Of a stretch of DNA of 12,095 nt, positions 1-6,785 are shown piece by piece. The notes below the pieces were generated by a model. That model ran no database searches. It saw only the letters and a program-made list of their open reading frames with translations, and was not told the DNA's origin. Source of the stretch: Candidatus Heimdallarchaeota archaeon. GTDB lineage: Archaea > Asgardarchaeota > Heimdallarchaeia > Heimdallarchaeales > Heimdallarchaeaceae. The translations under genes and the position numbers were made by a program. The stretch's first letter is position 1. Each line of letters starts with the position of its first letter. The stretch spans positions 1 to 12,095 of the forward strand of contig DAOVRE010000019.1 of NCBI GenBank assembly GCA_030628305.1, in the 5' to 3' direction.

Positions 1-681
1 ACCACTACAGAAGTCGTCTCCACAGAAAGTACAGGTCATTCAAATCATCCTTCTCTTGCTGTCGATGCTGCTGGGAATGTGCATATAGCGTGGGGTGATC
101 AGACTGCTTATGCTGGTGCTGGAACAGATTGGGATATTTTCTATAAACGCTGGGACACTTCTACCTCCACATGGACTACTACAGAAGTCGTCTCCACAGA
201 AAGTACAGATGTATCTGCTAATCCTTCTCTTGCAGTTGATTCTACTGGTACTGTCCATATAGCTTGGCATGATCAAACTGATTATGCTGGAGCTGGAACA
301 GAATTTGATATTTTCTATAAACGCTGGGAAGCTTCTACCTCTTTATGGACCACGACAGAAGTCGTCTCCACAGAAAGTACAGGTGATTCTAGTTATCCTT
401 CTCTTGCTGTTTACCCTACTGGTACTATCCATGTAGCGTGGCATGATTTTACTAACTATGCTGGGGCTGGAATAGAATTTGATATTTTCTACAAACGCTG
501 GGAAGCTTCTACCTCTTTATGGACCACGACAGAAGTCGTTTCCACGGAAAGTATAAGTGGTTCTGAAAATCCTTCTCTTGCTGTGGATTCTGCAGGGGAT
601 GTGCATGTAGCGTGGCAAGATGAAACTGATTATGCTGGGAGTGGAATAGATATTGATATCTTTTACAAATTTTTCGAAGGT
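1..681 (+). repeat. Four tandem 174-bp coding repeats
   Basis: Units begin at 1, 175, 349 and 523, exactly 174 bp apart, so each encodes 58 residues without indels. The stretches around 302-379 and 476-553 differ at only about three positions by eye, including synonymous sites. This is much closer than the blades of the two downstream paralogs are to each other, and indicates recent duplication or gene conversion within this gene. The last unit is shortened because it runs into the FN3-like region. Confidence 0.9.
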
Positions 682-1347
682 CCTCTTGTTGCACCTGAAC
701 TAGCCTTTATTATCCCCAACCCTACTGATATTGACACTGTTTTTCTAGACTGGAATAATGTACTTAAGGCAACCACCTACTATGTTTATCGTTCTACCTC
801 TTACATCTGGTCTGTGGAAGGACTCATCCCCCTTACTACTGTTTCTTCTAGTGACTATATTGATACTTTACTTGCTGAAGGATTCTACTACTACGTTATT
901 GTAGCTGGAAACTTCTTAGGAAACAGCTCGCATTCTAATTGTCAATATGTCGAAGTGAAGTTTCCTGACCTTGACGCTCCTGAATTAGCTCCTCTTTTAC
1001 CCAATCCTACAGATACAGATAGCATCAATTTAGCATGGGACAATATTGATGGAGCAACGGAATATTACATCTACAGATCTGCTTCCTATATCTGGTCAGT
1101 TGAAGGGTTAACTCCAATAGCTACTGTTGGCTCAACTTCCTATGTCGATACGCTTCCCTCAGAAGATATATACTTCTATGTGATTGTAGCAACTGACGGT
1201 GTACTAAACAGCACTCATTCGAACTGTGAATATGTTGAGTATAAAGTTCCTCATTTGAGAGAATTTAGTATTATATCTGGTCTGATACTTGGTGTTCTAT
1301 TCATCTCTGTAGTTATTATGAAAACTCGTAAAAATAAATTAAAATGA
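1..1347 (+). CDS. Cell-surface repeat protein A: propeller-like repeats, two FN3-like domains, C-terminal membrane anchor (5' partial)
   Basis: The reading frame is open from base 1, so the N-terminus lies outside the window; the GTG at 79 is an internal valine inside a repeat, not a start. Of the 448 visible residues, about 1-227 are four copies of a 58-residue unit (TTTEVVSTES, then PSLAVDS-G-VHIAWHD, then a Gly/Asp-rich loop, then DIFYKRW). Two FN3-like domains follow, about 230-323 and 325-418, each with PNPTD, a YY-YRS strand and a YVIVA strand. Residues EF at 421-422 start a hydrophobic helix (about 423-440) and the protein ends in the basic tail KTRKNKLK. This layout indicates an extracellular protein held in the membrane by its C-terminus. 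The repeat resembles BNR/sialidase-like propeller blades, but I see no catalytic residues. Binding or adhesion is inferred. It is the first of three tandem paralogs. Confidence 0.85.
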   Translation, partial: TTTEVVSTESTGHSNHPSLAVDAAGNVHIAWGDQTAYAGAGTDWDIFYKRWDTSTSTWTTTEVVSTESTDVSANPSLAVDSTGTVHIAWHDQTDYAGAGTEFDIFYKRWEASTSLWTTTEVVSTESTGDSSYPSLAVYPTGTIHVAWHDFTNYAGAGIEFDIFYKRWEASTSLWTTTEVVSTESISGSENPSLAVDSAGDVHVAWQDETDYAGSGIDIDIFYKFFEGPLVAPELAFIIPNPTDIDTVFLDWNNVLKATTYYVYRSTSYIWSVEGLIPLTTVSSSDYIDTLLAEGFYYYVIVAGNFLGNSSHSNCQYVEVKFPDLDAPELAPLLPNPTDTDSINLAWDNIDGATEYYIYRSASYIWSVEGLTPIATVGSTSYVDTLPSEDIYFYVIVATDGVLNSTHSNCEYVEYKVPHLREFSIISGLILGVLFISVVIMKTRKNKLK

Positions 1348-1380
1348 ACTAGTTTCATCTAGTTCTTACTTTTTTCTTCT
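1346..1380 (+). terminator. CTAG-stem hairpin with T-run at end of gene A
   Basis: GAACTAG (1346-1352) and CTAGTTC (1359-1365) form a perfect 7-bp stem around a TTTCAT loop. TTAC and a run of six T (1370-1375) follow, then a pyrimidine-rich stretch. The stem overlaps the TGA stop. The same structure ends genes B and C. Confidence 0.7.
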
Positions 1381-1443
1381 TTTAGTTCGGATTAAAATCT
1401 ATCTTAGTTTAAGTAAGAGTCAAGGATTAAGTCTATTAAGAAA

Positions 1444-1460
1444 GGGAAAATGCTTTTATT
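1444..1460 (+). promoter_or_regulatory. Promoter-like element of gene B (BRE/TATA-type)
   Basis: The 17-mer GGGAAAATGCTTTTATT starts 93 bp before the ATG of gene B. An identical 17-mer starts 94 bp before the ATG of paralog C. Its layout, an A-rich block followed by a TATA-like T/A block, matches the archaeal BRE plus TATA arrangement. If so, transcription would start near 1480, leaving a leader of roughly 55 nt. The identity and spacing are seen; the promoter function is inferred. Confidence 0.6.
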
Positions 1461-1490
1461 GTAAGCTCCCAATGTGAACAGTTTGAAAAA

Positions 1491-1516
1491 TCTAGTTTGT
1501 TGTAAACAAGACTAGA
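1491..1516 (+). other. Hairpin in the predicted leader of gene B
   Basis: TCTAGTTTGTT (1491-1501) can pair with AACAA-G-ACTAGA (1505-1516) around a GTA loop, leaving one bulged G. It lies between the predicted transcription start and the ATG at 1537. It reuses the CTAG core seen in the terminators of this cluster. It could be a leader structure, a residual terminator for readthrough from gene A, or an operator. The region from 1381 to 1536 otherwise holds only the promoter-like element. Confidence 0.4.
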
Positions 1517-1536
1517 AATAAAAAAAAGCTGATATT

Positions 1537-3300
1537 ATGAAAAATAAAAAAAAGAAACTCTTTATGAGTTTAAGCATTCTCATTATGTTTTTTTTAGTAA
1601 GCTCTTCTTCTCTTAATAATCCTTCCTCAAAAGCTCTACTAGAAAAAGAACAAAATCAATACAAATTAGATTCCTTTGATCGTTCTACTTGGAAATGGAA
1701 TACAACAGAAGTGGTTTCGACAGAACTTATTTGGAATTCTGCATATCCTTCTATTGCGGTCGACACATTTGAAAATGTGCATGTAGCATGGATTGATTGG
1801 ACTGATTATGCTGGATCTGGAACAGATTCAGATATTTTCTACAGATGCTGGAATGCAACTACAAACTCATGGGAGCCAATAGTTGTCGTTTCCACCGAAA
1901 GTTCTGATACATCACTTAAAACTTCCATTGCTGCTGATTCTGCAGGGAATGTGCATATAGCATGGGAAGATATAACTGATTATGATAGTTGTGGAACAGA
2001 TCGGGATATTTTCTATAAACGATGGGAAGCATCTAATGCATCTTGGACCACAACTGAAGTATTATCAACCGAAAGTACAAATCAATCTCGAGAACCTTCG
2101 CTTGCTGTCGACACTTTAGGGAATATACATATTGTTTGGGATGATGAGACAGATATTGCTGGTGCTGGTAATTTTAATACTGATATTTTCTACAAACGAT
2201 GGAACGCTTCTTCCACTATATGGACAACGACAGAAGTCGTTTCGGCAGAAAGCGTATCTAATTCTTGGAAACCTTCTCTTGATACCGATTCAAAAGGAAA
2301 TGTGCATGTAGCATGGCATGAATATACTAATTACGCTGGGAGTGGATATGATAATGATATTTTCTATAAGTATTGGAACTCATCTTCCACATCTTGGATA
2401 ATAACAGAAGTTGCGTCCACAGAAAGTACAGGTGATTCATACTTTTCTTCTCTTGCTGTAGATTCTTTAGGCAATGTACAGTTAACATGGCAAGATTCAA
2501 CAAATTTAGCCGGAGCTGGAACAGATCGGGATATTTTCTACAAATACAGGGACTTTTTAACATCTTCATGGACAACAACTGAAATTGTCTCCACAGAAAG
2601 TGCAAATGATTCTTCCCATCCCTCAATTGTAATAGATTCTGCAGGTGATGTGCATATTGCGTGGCATGACGATACTAATCTTGAAGGTAGTGGTGTAGAT
2701 AGAGATGTATTCTATAAAAACTGGACTTCTTTATCATCTATAGGGACATACAATGAAATTATTTCTAAAGAGAGTACAGAACATTCTGAATATCCTTCGC
2801 TTGCAGTTGATTCTGTTGGTATTGTTCATATTGTTTGGCACGATGTTACTAATTATACTAGCGCTGGAACAGATAGAGATATTTTCTATAAACTTTTTGC
2901 AGGTCCTCCTATGGTTCCTTATTTATCCACGATTTTACCTAATCCTACCAATAGTACTACAATTTCTTTGTATTGGAATGATGTACCAGGTGCTTCATCA
3001 TACTATATTTATCGTTCAACTGCTAATATCTTATCGGTTGAAGGTCTCACTCCTATTGGTAACACTGTCACATCTTCCTTTGTCGACATACTTCCAACAG
3101 AGGGAACATTTTACTATGTTATTGTTGCTACTAACTTTGCTGGCAACAGCACTCTTTCAAATTGTTGGAGTGTCGTGTATGCACTACCTGTTGTATACGA
3201 ATTTGGTGCAATTTCAGGTCTGATGTTTGCTACCTTTGCCTTCTTGATTGTCATTCTGAGAACACGTAAGAAAAAACTAAAGTGGACTAGCCTTAACTAG
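1537..3300 (+). CDS. Cell-surface seven-repeat propeller-like protein B with FN3-like domain and C-terminal anchor
   Basis: Complete 587-residue secreted protein. A lysine-rich N-terminus and hydrophobic helix (about 9-26) form a signal peptide. Seven repeats follow at about 55-112, 113-170, 171-229, 230-287, 288-345, 346-403 and 404-456. Each has the VVSTES, AVDS-GNVHIAW and DIFYK elements. The last repeat stops after DIFYK, while a matching STWKW segment precedes the first. This suits a closed seven-bladed propeller whose last blade is completed by the N-terminus. An FN3-like domain covers about 460-548, then EFG-ISGL leads into a helix (about 556-575) and the basic tail RTRKKKLK. Many N-x-S/T sequons suggest glycosylation outside the cell. 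No catalytic motif is visible, so ligand binding or adhesion is inference. No clear Shine-Dalgarno site precedes the ATG; the start is chosen because it gives a complete signal peptide, also seen in paralog C. Confidence 0.88.
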   Translation: MKNKKKKLFMSLSILIMFFLVSSSSLNNPSSKALLEKEQNQYKLDSFDRSTWKWNTTEVVSTELIWNSAYPSIAVDTFENVHVAWIDWTDYAGSGTDSDIFYRCWNATTNSWEPIVVVSTESSDTSLKTSIAADSAGNVHIAWEDITDYDSCGTDRDIFYKRWEASNASWTTTEVLSTESTNQSREPSLAVDTLGNIHIVWDDETDIAGAGNFNTDIFYKRWNASSTIWTTTEVVSAESVSNSWKPSLDTDSKGNVHVAWHEYTNYAGSGYDNDIFYKYWNSSSTSWIITEVASTESTGDSYFSSLAVDSLGNVQLTWQDSTNLAGAGTDRDIFYKYRDFLTSSWTTTEIVSTESANDSSHPSIVIDSAGDVHIAWHDDTNLEGSGVDRDVFYKNWTSLSSIGTYNEIISKESTEHSEYPSLAVDSVGIVHIVWHDVTNYTSAGTDRDIFYKLFAGPPMVPYLSTILPNPTNSTTISLYWNDVPGASSYYIYRSTANILSVEGLTPIGNTVTSSFVDILPTEGTFYYVIVATNFAGNSTLSNCWSVVYALPVVYEFGAISGLMFATFAFLIVILRTRKKKLKWTSLN

Positions 3301-3311
3301 TTCCTTTTTTT
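3284..3311 (+). terminator. CTAG-stem hairpin with T7 run at end of gene B
   Basis: GGACTAG (3284-3290) pairs with CTAGTTC (3297-3303) as a 7-bp RNA stem with one G-U wobble, around a CCTTAA loop. A T7 run (3305-3311) follows. The TAG stop at 3298-3300 lies inside the descending arm, so the stem also encodes the final residues TSLN. Confidence 0.7.
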
Positions 3312-3437
3312 CTCATCTTTTGTCTTTAAAAACTATTTTAGAAAAAAAGAGAAGAGAATTGAAGATTCTATTACTTACGTCTTATTGAAACAGGATTCAT
3401 TGTTTGTATGTAAAATCTGAAACTAAGTGGAAAAAGG

Positions 3438-3454
3438 GGGAAAATGCTTTTATT
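3438..3454 (+). promoter_or_regulatory. Promoter-like element of gene C, identical to that of gene B
   Basis: GGGAAAATGCTTTTATT recurs exactly, starting 94 bp before the ATG at 3532. The rest of the intergenic sequence is much less similar. Retention of sequence and spacing in two paralogs supports a BRE/TATA promoter element. An AT-only hairpin (ATAATTT 3481-3487 with AAATTAT 3493-3499) lies in the presumed leader. Confidence 0.6.
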
Positions 3455-3531
3455 TCTATTACTTATTGTTCATAGTTAGAATAATTTCGTATAAATTATT
3501 ATGAAATTGATTACTGAAAATGGTTATTACA

Positions 3532-3642
3532 ATGAAAATTAAAAATGATAAAATCTTTATGAGTTTAAGCATTCTCATCATAGCTTCTTTGTTGAGTTTT
3601 TACTCTCTTAATGTATTTAATGAAATTTCTTTTGCAGTTTGA
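3532..3642 (+). pseudogene. Severed signal-peptide segment of gene C, ended by an in-frame TGA
   Basis: An ATG at 3532 opens a 36-codon frame, MKIKNDKIFMSLSILI and onward, that closely matches the signal peptide of gene B. The two share a 25-nt identical stretch (1559-1583 and 3554-3578). The frame ends at TGA (3640-3642), yet it is the same frame as the seven-repeat ORF that follows, and no other stop lies between TGA and that ORF. The promoter-like 17-mer lies at the expected distance from this ATG, so it is very probably the original start of gene C. A point nonsense mutation or sequencing error is the simplest explanation. Recoding of TGA cannot be excluded. Confidence 0.75.
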
Positions 3643-3687
3643 AATACTAATCTAGACAACACATTCTCTCTTGATGAATCTATCTGG

Positions 3688-5016
3688 GTGTGGACTACTA
3701 CAATGGTTGTTTCTACTGCTAGCTCAGATGAATCACTGAATCCTAAAATTGCAACTGATTCTAATGATAACGTGCATTTTGTGTGGCAAGAACAAAATTA
3801 TGCTGGAACAGGAGATGATTGGGATGTTTTTTACAAAAGCTGGAATGCTTCTACGTCTTTATGGACAACTACTGAACTAGTTTCTACAGGTAGCACTAGT
3901 CATTCTTACTTTCCTGCAATTGCAGTTGATACAGCAGGGAATGTCCACGTAGCTTGGCATGAAGAGAGTGATTATGATGATAGTGGTCCAGATAAGGATA
4001 TTTTTTACCGGTATTGGAATGTTACAACTTCTACTTGGAATACTACAGAAGTTATTACTACAGAAAGTGCATCTACTTCTCTTAGACCTTCTTTAGCAGT
4101 TGATTCTAAAAGCAATGTTCATATTGCTTGGTGGGACTATACAAATTATGCAGAAGCCGGTTCAGGACCTCCAGATATCTTCTACAAATATTGGAATGCT
4201 TCCTTATCCATTTGGACAATAACAGAAGTTGTTTCAGTTAACAGTACATTTTGGGCTGAAAATCCTTCACTTGGTGTGGATGCAGCAGGGAATGTTTACA
4301 TAGCCTGGCATGATTTCACAAATATTGTTTCAAGTGGAGAAGACTCGGACATCTTTTATAATTACAGGGATATTTCTACCTCTTCCTGGAATGACACTGA
4401 GCTAGTCTCTATAGGAAGTTCAGATGGTTCTGAATGTCCCTCGTTGACTGTAGATACAATAGGAAACGTACATATAGTATGGAATGAACATACTGATAAT
4501 CTTCTTGGGAGTGGAACAGATCCAGATGTTTTCTATAGATATTGGAATGCTTCCACTAATTCATGGTCTACTTTAGATGTAGTAACAACAGAATCTGATG
4601 ATCTTTCTATAGACCCTTCTATTGCAGTAGATTCTATTGGGAATGTACATGTTGCTTGGAAGCAGTGGTATGGGATTTATTATAGGTTCTGGGATTCTTA
4701 CTCTTCTACTTGGACTCCAGTAGAACTGATTTCACCTGAGAGTAATGCGGATGAACAGGATCCTTCTCTCGCAGTAGATACCACAAGAAATGTCCATATT
4801 GCTTGGTCAGATAATACTGATTATGATTCTTCTGGTTCAGATCATGATATTTTTTACAAACAAACAACAGAACCTCCTATCTTTCCTGAAATAGTACTTA
4901 ATCTACCTTTCACTCACAGAGCTATCTATCTTACAATTTTGGTTTTTGGTAGCTTTATTTTGCTTTTAATAATCAATAAACGTAATAAAAAACTGAAAAG
5001 AACTAGTTCAAACTAG
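3688..5016 (+). CDS. Cell-surface seven-repeat propeller-like protein C (signal peptide cut off by in-frame TGA)
   Basis: The open frame from a GTG at 3688 gives 442 residues with seven repeats at about 3-59, 60-117, 118-176, 177-234, 235-293, 294-342 and 343-395. Repeat 6 lacks about ten residues of the Gly/Asp loop. There is no FN3-like domain; a short linker leads to a membrane helix (about 411-430) and a lysine-rich tail ending KRTSSN. The GTG is a doubtful start. It lacks a Shine-Dalgarno site, leaves out the signal peptide encoded in the same frame from 3532, and cuts into the ESIWVW segment that should complete the last propeller blade. The intended protein is most likely 494 codons from 3532 with TGA at codon 37. 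The absence of any other stop across seven repeats suggests the break is recent, an artefact, or tolerated. The role is presumably the same as proteins A and B: a membrane-anchored external binding protein. Confidence 0.75.
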   Translation: MWTTTMVVSTASSDESLNPKIATDSNDNVHFVWQEQNYAGTGDDWDVFYKSWNASTSLWTTTELVSTGSTSHSYFPAIAVDTAGNVHVAWHEESDYDDSGPDKDIFYRYWNVTTSTWNTTEVITTESASTSLRPSLAVDSKSNVHIAWWDYTNYAEAGSGPPDIFYKYWNASLSIWTITEVVSVNSTFWAENPSLGVDAAGNVYIAWHDFTNIVSSGEDSDIFYNYRDISTSSWNDTELVSIGSSDGSECPSLTVDTIGNVHIVWNEHTDNLLGSGTDPDVFYRYWNASTNSWSTLDVVTTESDDLSIDPSIAVDSIGNVHVAWKQWYGIYYRFWDSYSSTWTPVELISPESNADEQDPSLAVDTTRNVHIAWSDNTDYDSSGSDHDIFYKQTTEPPIFPEIVLNLPFTHRAIYLTILVFGSFILLLIINKRNKKLKRTSSN

Positions 5017-5031
5017 TTCTTACTTTTTTTT
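4998..5031 (+). terminator. CTAG-stem hairpin with T8 run at end of gene C
   Basis: AAGAACTAG (4998-5006) and CTAGTTCTT (5013-5021) form a perfect 9-bp stem around TTCAAA. A T8 run (5024-5031) follows. The TAG stop (5014-5016) is inside the stem, which also encodes the last residues TSSN. The symmetric stem may also help stop transcripts of the convergent FAD oxidoreductase gene. Confidence 0.75.
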
Positions 5032-5115
5032 AATTTTACATCTGTAATTTCGCTTTAATTTTCATATTTCAGTTTCTGTAAGGACCACAAGACGACATAT
5101 TTTTCTCAATATCAA

Positions 5116-6648
5116 CTACTGCCATTGATCGTGTAATATTCCTATAGCACAAAGATATCCACTAATAATCGCACCTGTGAAACCACCACCAGGAAATGTC
5201 CAGGATGAAGCGAAATAGAGATTCTCAATTGGTGATTTTTGTTTAACTCGGTTAGGTACAGCCTGCTCCAATGTTTGTGCATAACCATAAATTGAACCTT
5301 GTGGATTCAGTGTAAAATGTTCAACAGTTTTTGCTGTTGCAACTTCATAGTAATCAATTTCTTGTTTGATTCCTGGAACTACTCTTTCTAACCTGTCAAA
5401 TAACATCTGTGCAACTTCTTCTTTCTTTTTATAATATTCTTCTTTTGTTAAATTTTCCCAAACTGATGTGTAATCGGTCATACATATAGAACCCACACCT
5501 TTTCCTTTTTGTGCCAACTGAGAGTCAATTTGACTATAATCAACGAAAGCAAAATTCTTAGAAGACAAATCCCCTTTCATACAACGACCCAAATCATTCT
5601 GGTTTTTCACTTTACTATCTAAGATAAATGTTGAGTAGCATTTGTTCCCTATTTCTTTTATTGGTTTCTTAAAGCCAATATATATCGAAAAGACTGAGCA
5701 AGAGTTTTTGAAATTCATCGTTTTTGTTTTTAAAACAGCTGCTTCATCTGAAGATAATAAATTATTCACAACATTGGGAATAGCAGCATTTGCAATGATT
5801 TTTTCAGCAAAACTTTTCTTTATCTCTATATTTTCACCCCTTGTTTTTCTATATTCAACCCCTATAGCTCGATTATTCTCAACTATAATCTTCTCAACTA
5901 GATGGTCAAGAAAAACTTCACCACCATTGTTTTGAATTACTTGAGAAAGATGGTCAGAGAGTTTCTGTGAACCTCCTTGTATATAATACGCTCCACCATT
6001 ATAGTAGCTACTTTGAGCTGAACAATAGTAAAACATAGACATTGAGTAAGGATCATCATGGTAATAACCTAGATTAGCTAAAAGGACAAGTTTCAAATCG
6101 TCATTTTGGATAATTGTATCTAAGAAATTACCTAGAGTCATTCTTGGGTACTTTACAAGATTTGGATATAGAATTGGAACAAAAGGAAATATGAATAGTT
6201 GTTTCCATTTCTTTTTTGGAAAACTAAACATTTCTTTTGGAAGATTGGTAATTACATCGAAATATTTTTTTATTCCAGACTCTTCATCTGGAAAAACACT
6301 AACAAGTTTTTTTATAGCTTGGTTAACATTATGAGGAATAATAATATCTACTCGTTCATTTGTGAAACGATAGAATTCAGGAATTTCTAGAAACTTAACA
6401 TTTTCGAAAACGTTTAAATCTTCAAAAATCTTTACTTTGAAATCATCTTCATGTAGTCCATCCATTTCATGAAGACCAACTTCTAGTGTGTATCCTTTCC
6501 TCTTGAATACTGTGGCACACCCTCCTGGAATATTGTGTTGCTCAATTAGAAGAACCTTTTTTCCCTCCTTAGCAAGCTTAGCTCCTGAAACGAGACCTCC
6601 AAGACCTGCACCGATTACTATTATATCATTTTTCATTAAGTTGAACAT
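5116..6648 (-). CDS. FAD-dependent oxidoreductase, phytoene desaturase / carotenoid isomerase / retinol saturase-like
   Basis: The N-terminus has a Rossmann FAD-binding fold: DIIVIGAGLGGLVSG (about 8-22, GxGxxG), then VLLIEQ and PGGCATVFKRKGY. The C-terminus has the family signature NLYFASSW..PGGGFTGAIISGY (about 476-498), which closes the FAD site. Length (510) is normal for CrtI/CrtISO-type flavoproteins. Members desaturate, isomerise or reduce polyisoprenoid and carotenoid-like substrates. The substrate cannot be read from sequence, and no other carotenoid gene is nearby. In archaea, saturation of isoprenoid chains (as done by geranylgeranyl reductases) is a further possibility. A TATA-like box lies about 26 nt before the second in-frame ATG (6634-6636, giving MKNDIIVIG), so that leaderless start may be the true one, four codons shorter. 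The gene lies downstream of the PadR gene on the same strand across a 137-nt gap and is convergent with gene C. Confidence 0.88.
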   Translation of the reverse strand: MFNLMKNDIIVIGAGLGGLVSGAKLAKEGKKVLLIEQHNIPGGCATVFKRKGYTLEVGLHEMDGLHEDDFKVKIFEDLNVFENVKFLEIPEFYRFTNERVDIIIPHNVNQAIKKLVSVFPDEESGIKKYFDVITNLPKEMFSFPKKKWKQLFIFPFVPILYPNLVKYPRMTLGNFLDTIIQNDDLKLVLLANLGYYHDDPYSMSMFYYCSAQSSYYNGGAYYIQGGSQKLSDHLSQVIQNNGGEVFLDHLVEKIIVENNRAIGVEYRKTRGENIEIKKSFAEKIIANAAIPNVVNNLLSSDEAAVLKTKTMNFKNSCSVFSIYIGFKKPIKEIGNKCYSTFILDSKVKNQNDLGRCMKGDLSSKNFAFVDYSQIDSQLAQKGKGVGSICMTDYTSVWENLTKEEYYKKKEEVAQMLFDRLERVVPGIKQEIDYYEVATAKTVEHFTLNPQGSIYGYAQTLEQAVPNRVKQKSPIENLYFASSWTFPGGGFTGAIISGYLCAIGILHDQWQ

Positions 6649-6656
6649 CCATTCAA

Positions 6657-6668
6657 ATTATTTAAAGT
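6657..6668 (-). promoter_or_regulatory. TATA-like box of the FAD oxidoreductase gene
   Basis: On the minus strand the sequence reads CACTTTAAATAATT, with TTTAAATA at 6659-6666. Its centre is about 26 nt upstream of the A of the ATG at 6634-6636. That is the usual archaeal TATA-to-start distance and predicts a leaderless mRNA beginning at the second ATG. The ATG at 6646-6648 would then be untranscribed. Confidence 0.45.
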
Positions 6669-6720
6669 GTCGCAAATTAATATGGAAAAGTTAAGTTCCA
6701 AATAGATGTTTGAAAATATA

Positions 6721-6744
6721 TCTAAATCTAAATCTTGATCTTGA
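6721..6744. repeat. Short hexamer tandem repeat between PadR and FAD genes
   Basis: TCTAAA occurs twice (6721-6732) and is followed directly by TCTTGA twice (6733-6744), giving a 6-bp periodicity. It lies in the noncoding gap after the PadR gene. On the minus strand the neighbouring T-rich stretch (about 6760-6775) could be the PadR gene terminator. Confidence 0.4.
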
Positions 6745-6785
6745 TAAGAAATCTGAAAAGTGAAGAAAAATCCCTTAATCTAAAG

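Noticed and set aside
1..681. Regular direct repeats considered as a CRISPR array or satellite
   Set aside because: The 174-bp period is a multiple of three, fully coding, and has no alternation of short identical repeats with unique spacers.
40..2626. Several minus-strand frames of 60-100 codons across genes A and B
   Set aside because: They arise because the repeated coding sequence stays free of stops on the opposite strand. They recur with the repeat and have no family features.
2753..3223. A 156-codon + strand frame overlapping gene B in another phase, hydrophobic and Leu-rich
   Set aside because: It is a shadow of the T-rich codons of the repeat and FN3-like region. It has no start signals, and gene B is supported by clear repeats.
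3640..3642. Selenocysteine insertion at the TGA of gene C
   Set aside because: The codon lies in a low-complexity linker after a signal peptide, not in a redox motif, and paralog B has no Cys at the matching place. A SECIS element is not recognisable.
5642..6694. Three + strand frames opposite the FAD oxidoreductase
   Set aside because: They are antisense shadows. The minus-strand frame has both FAD-binding signatures end to end.
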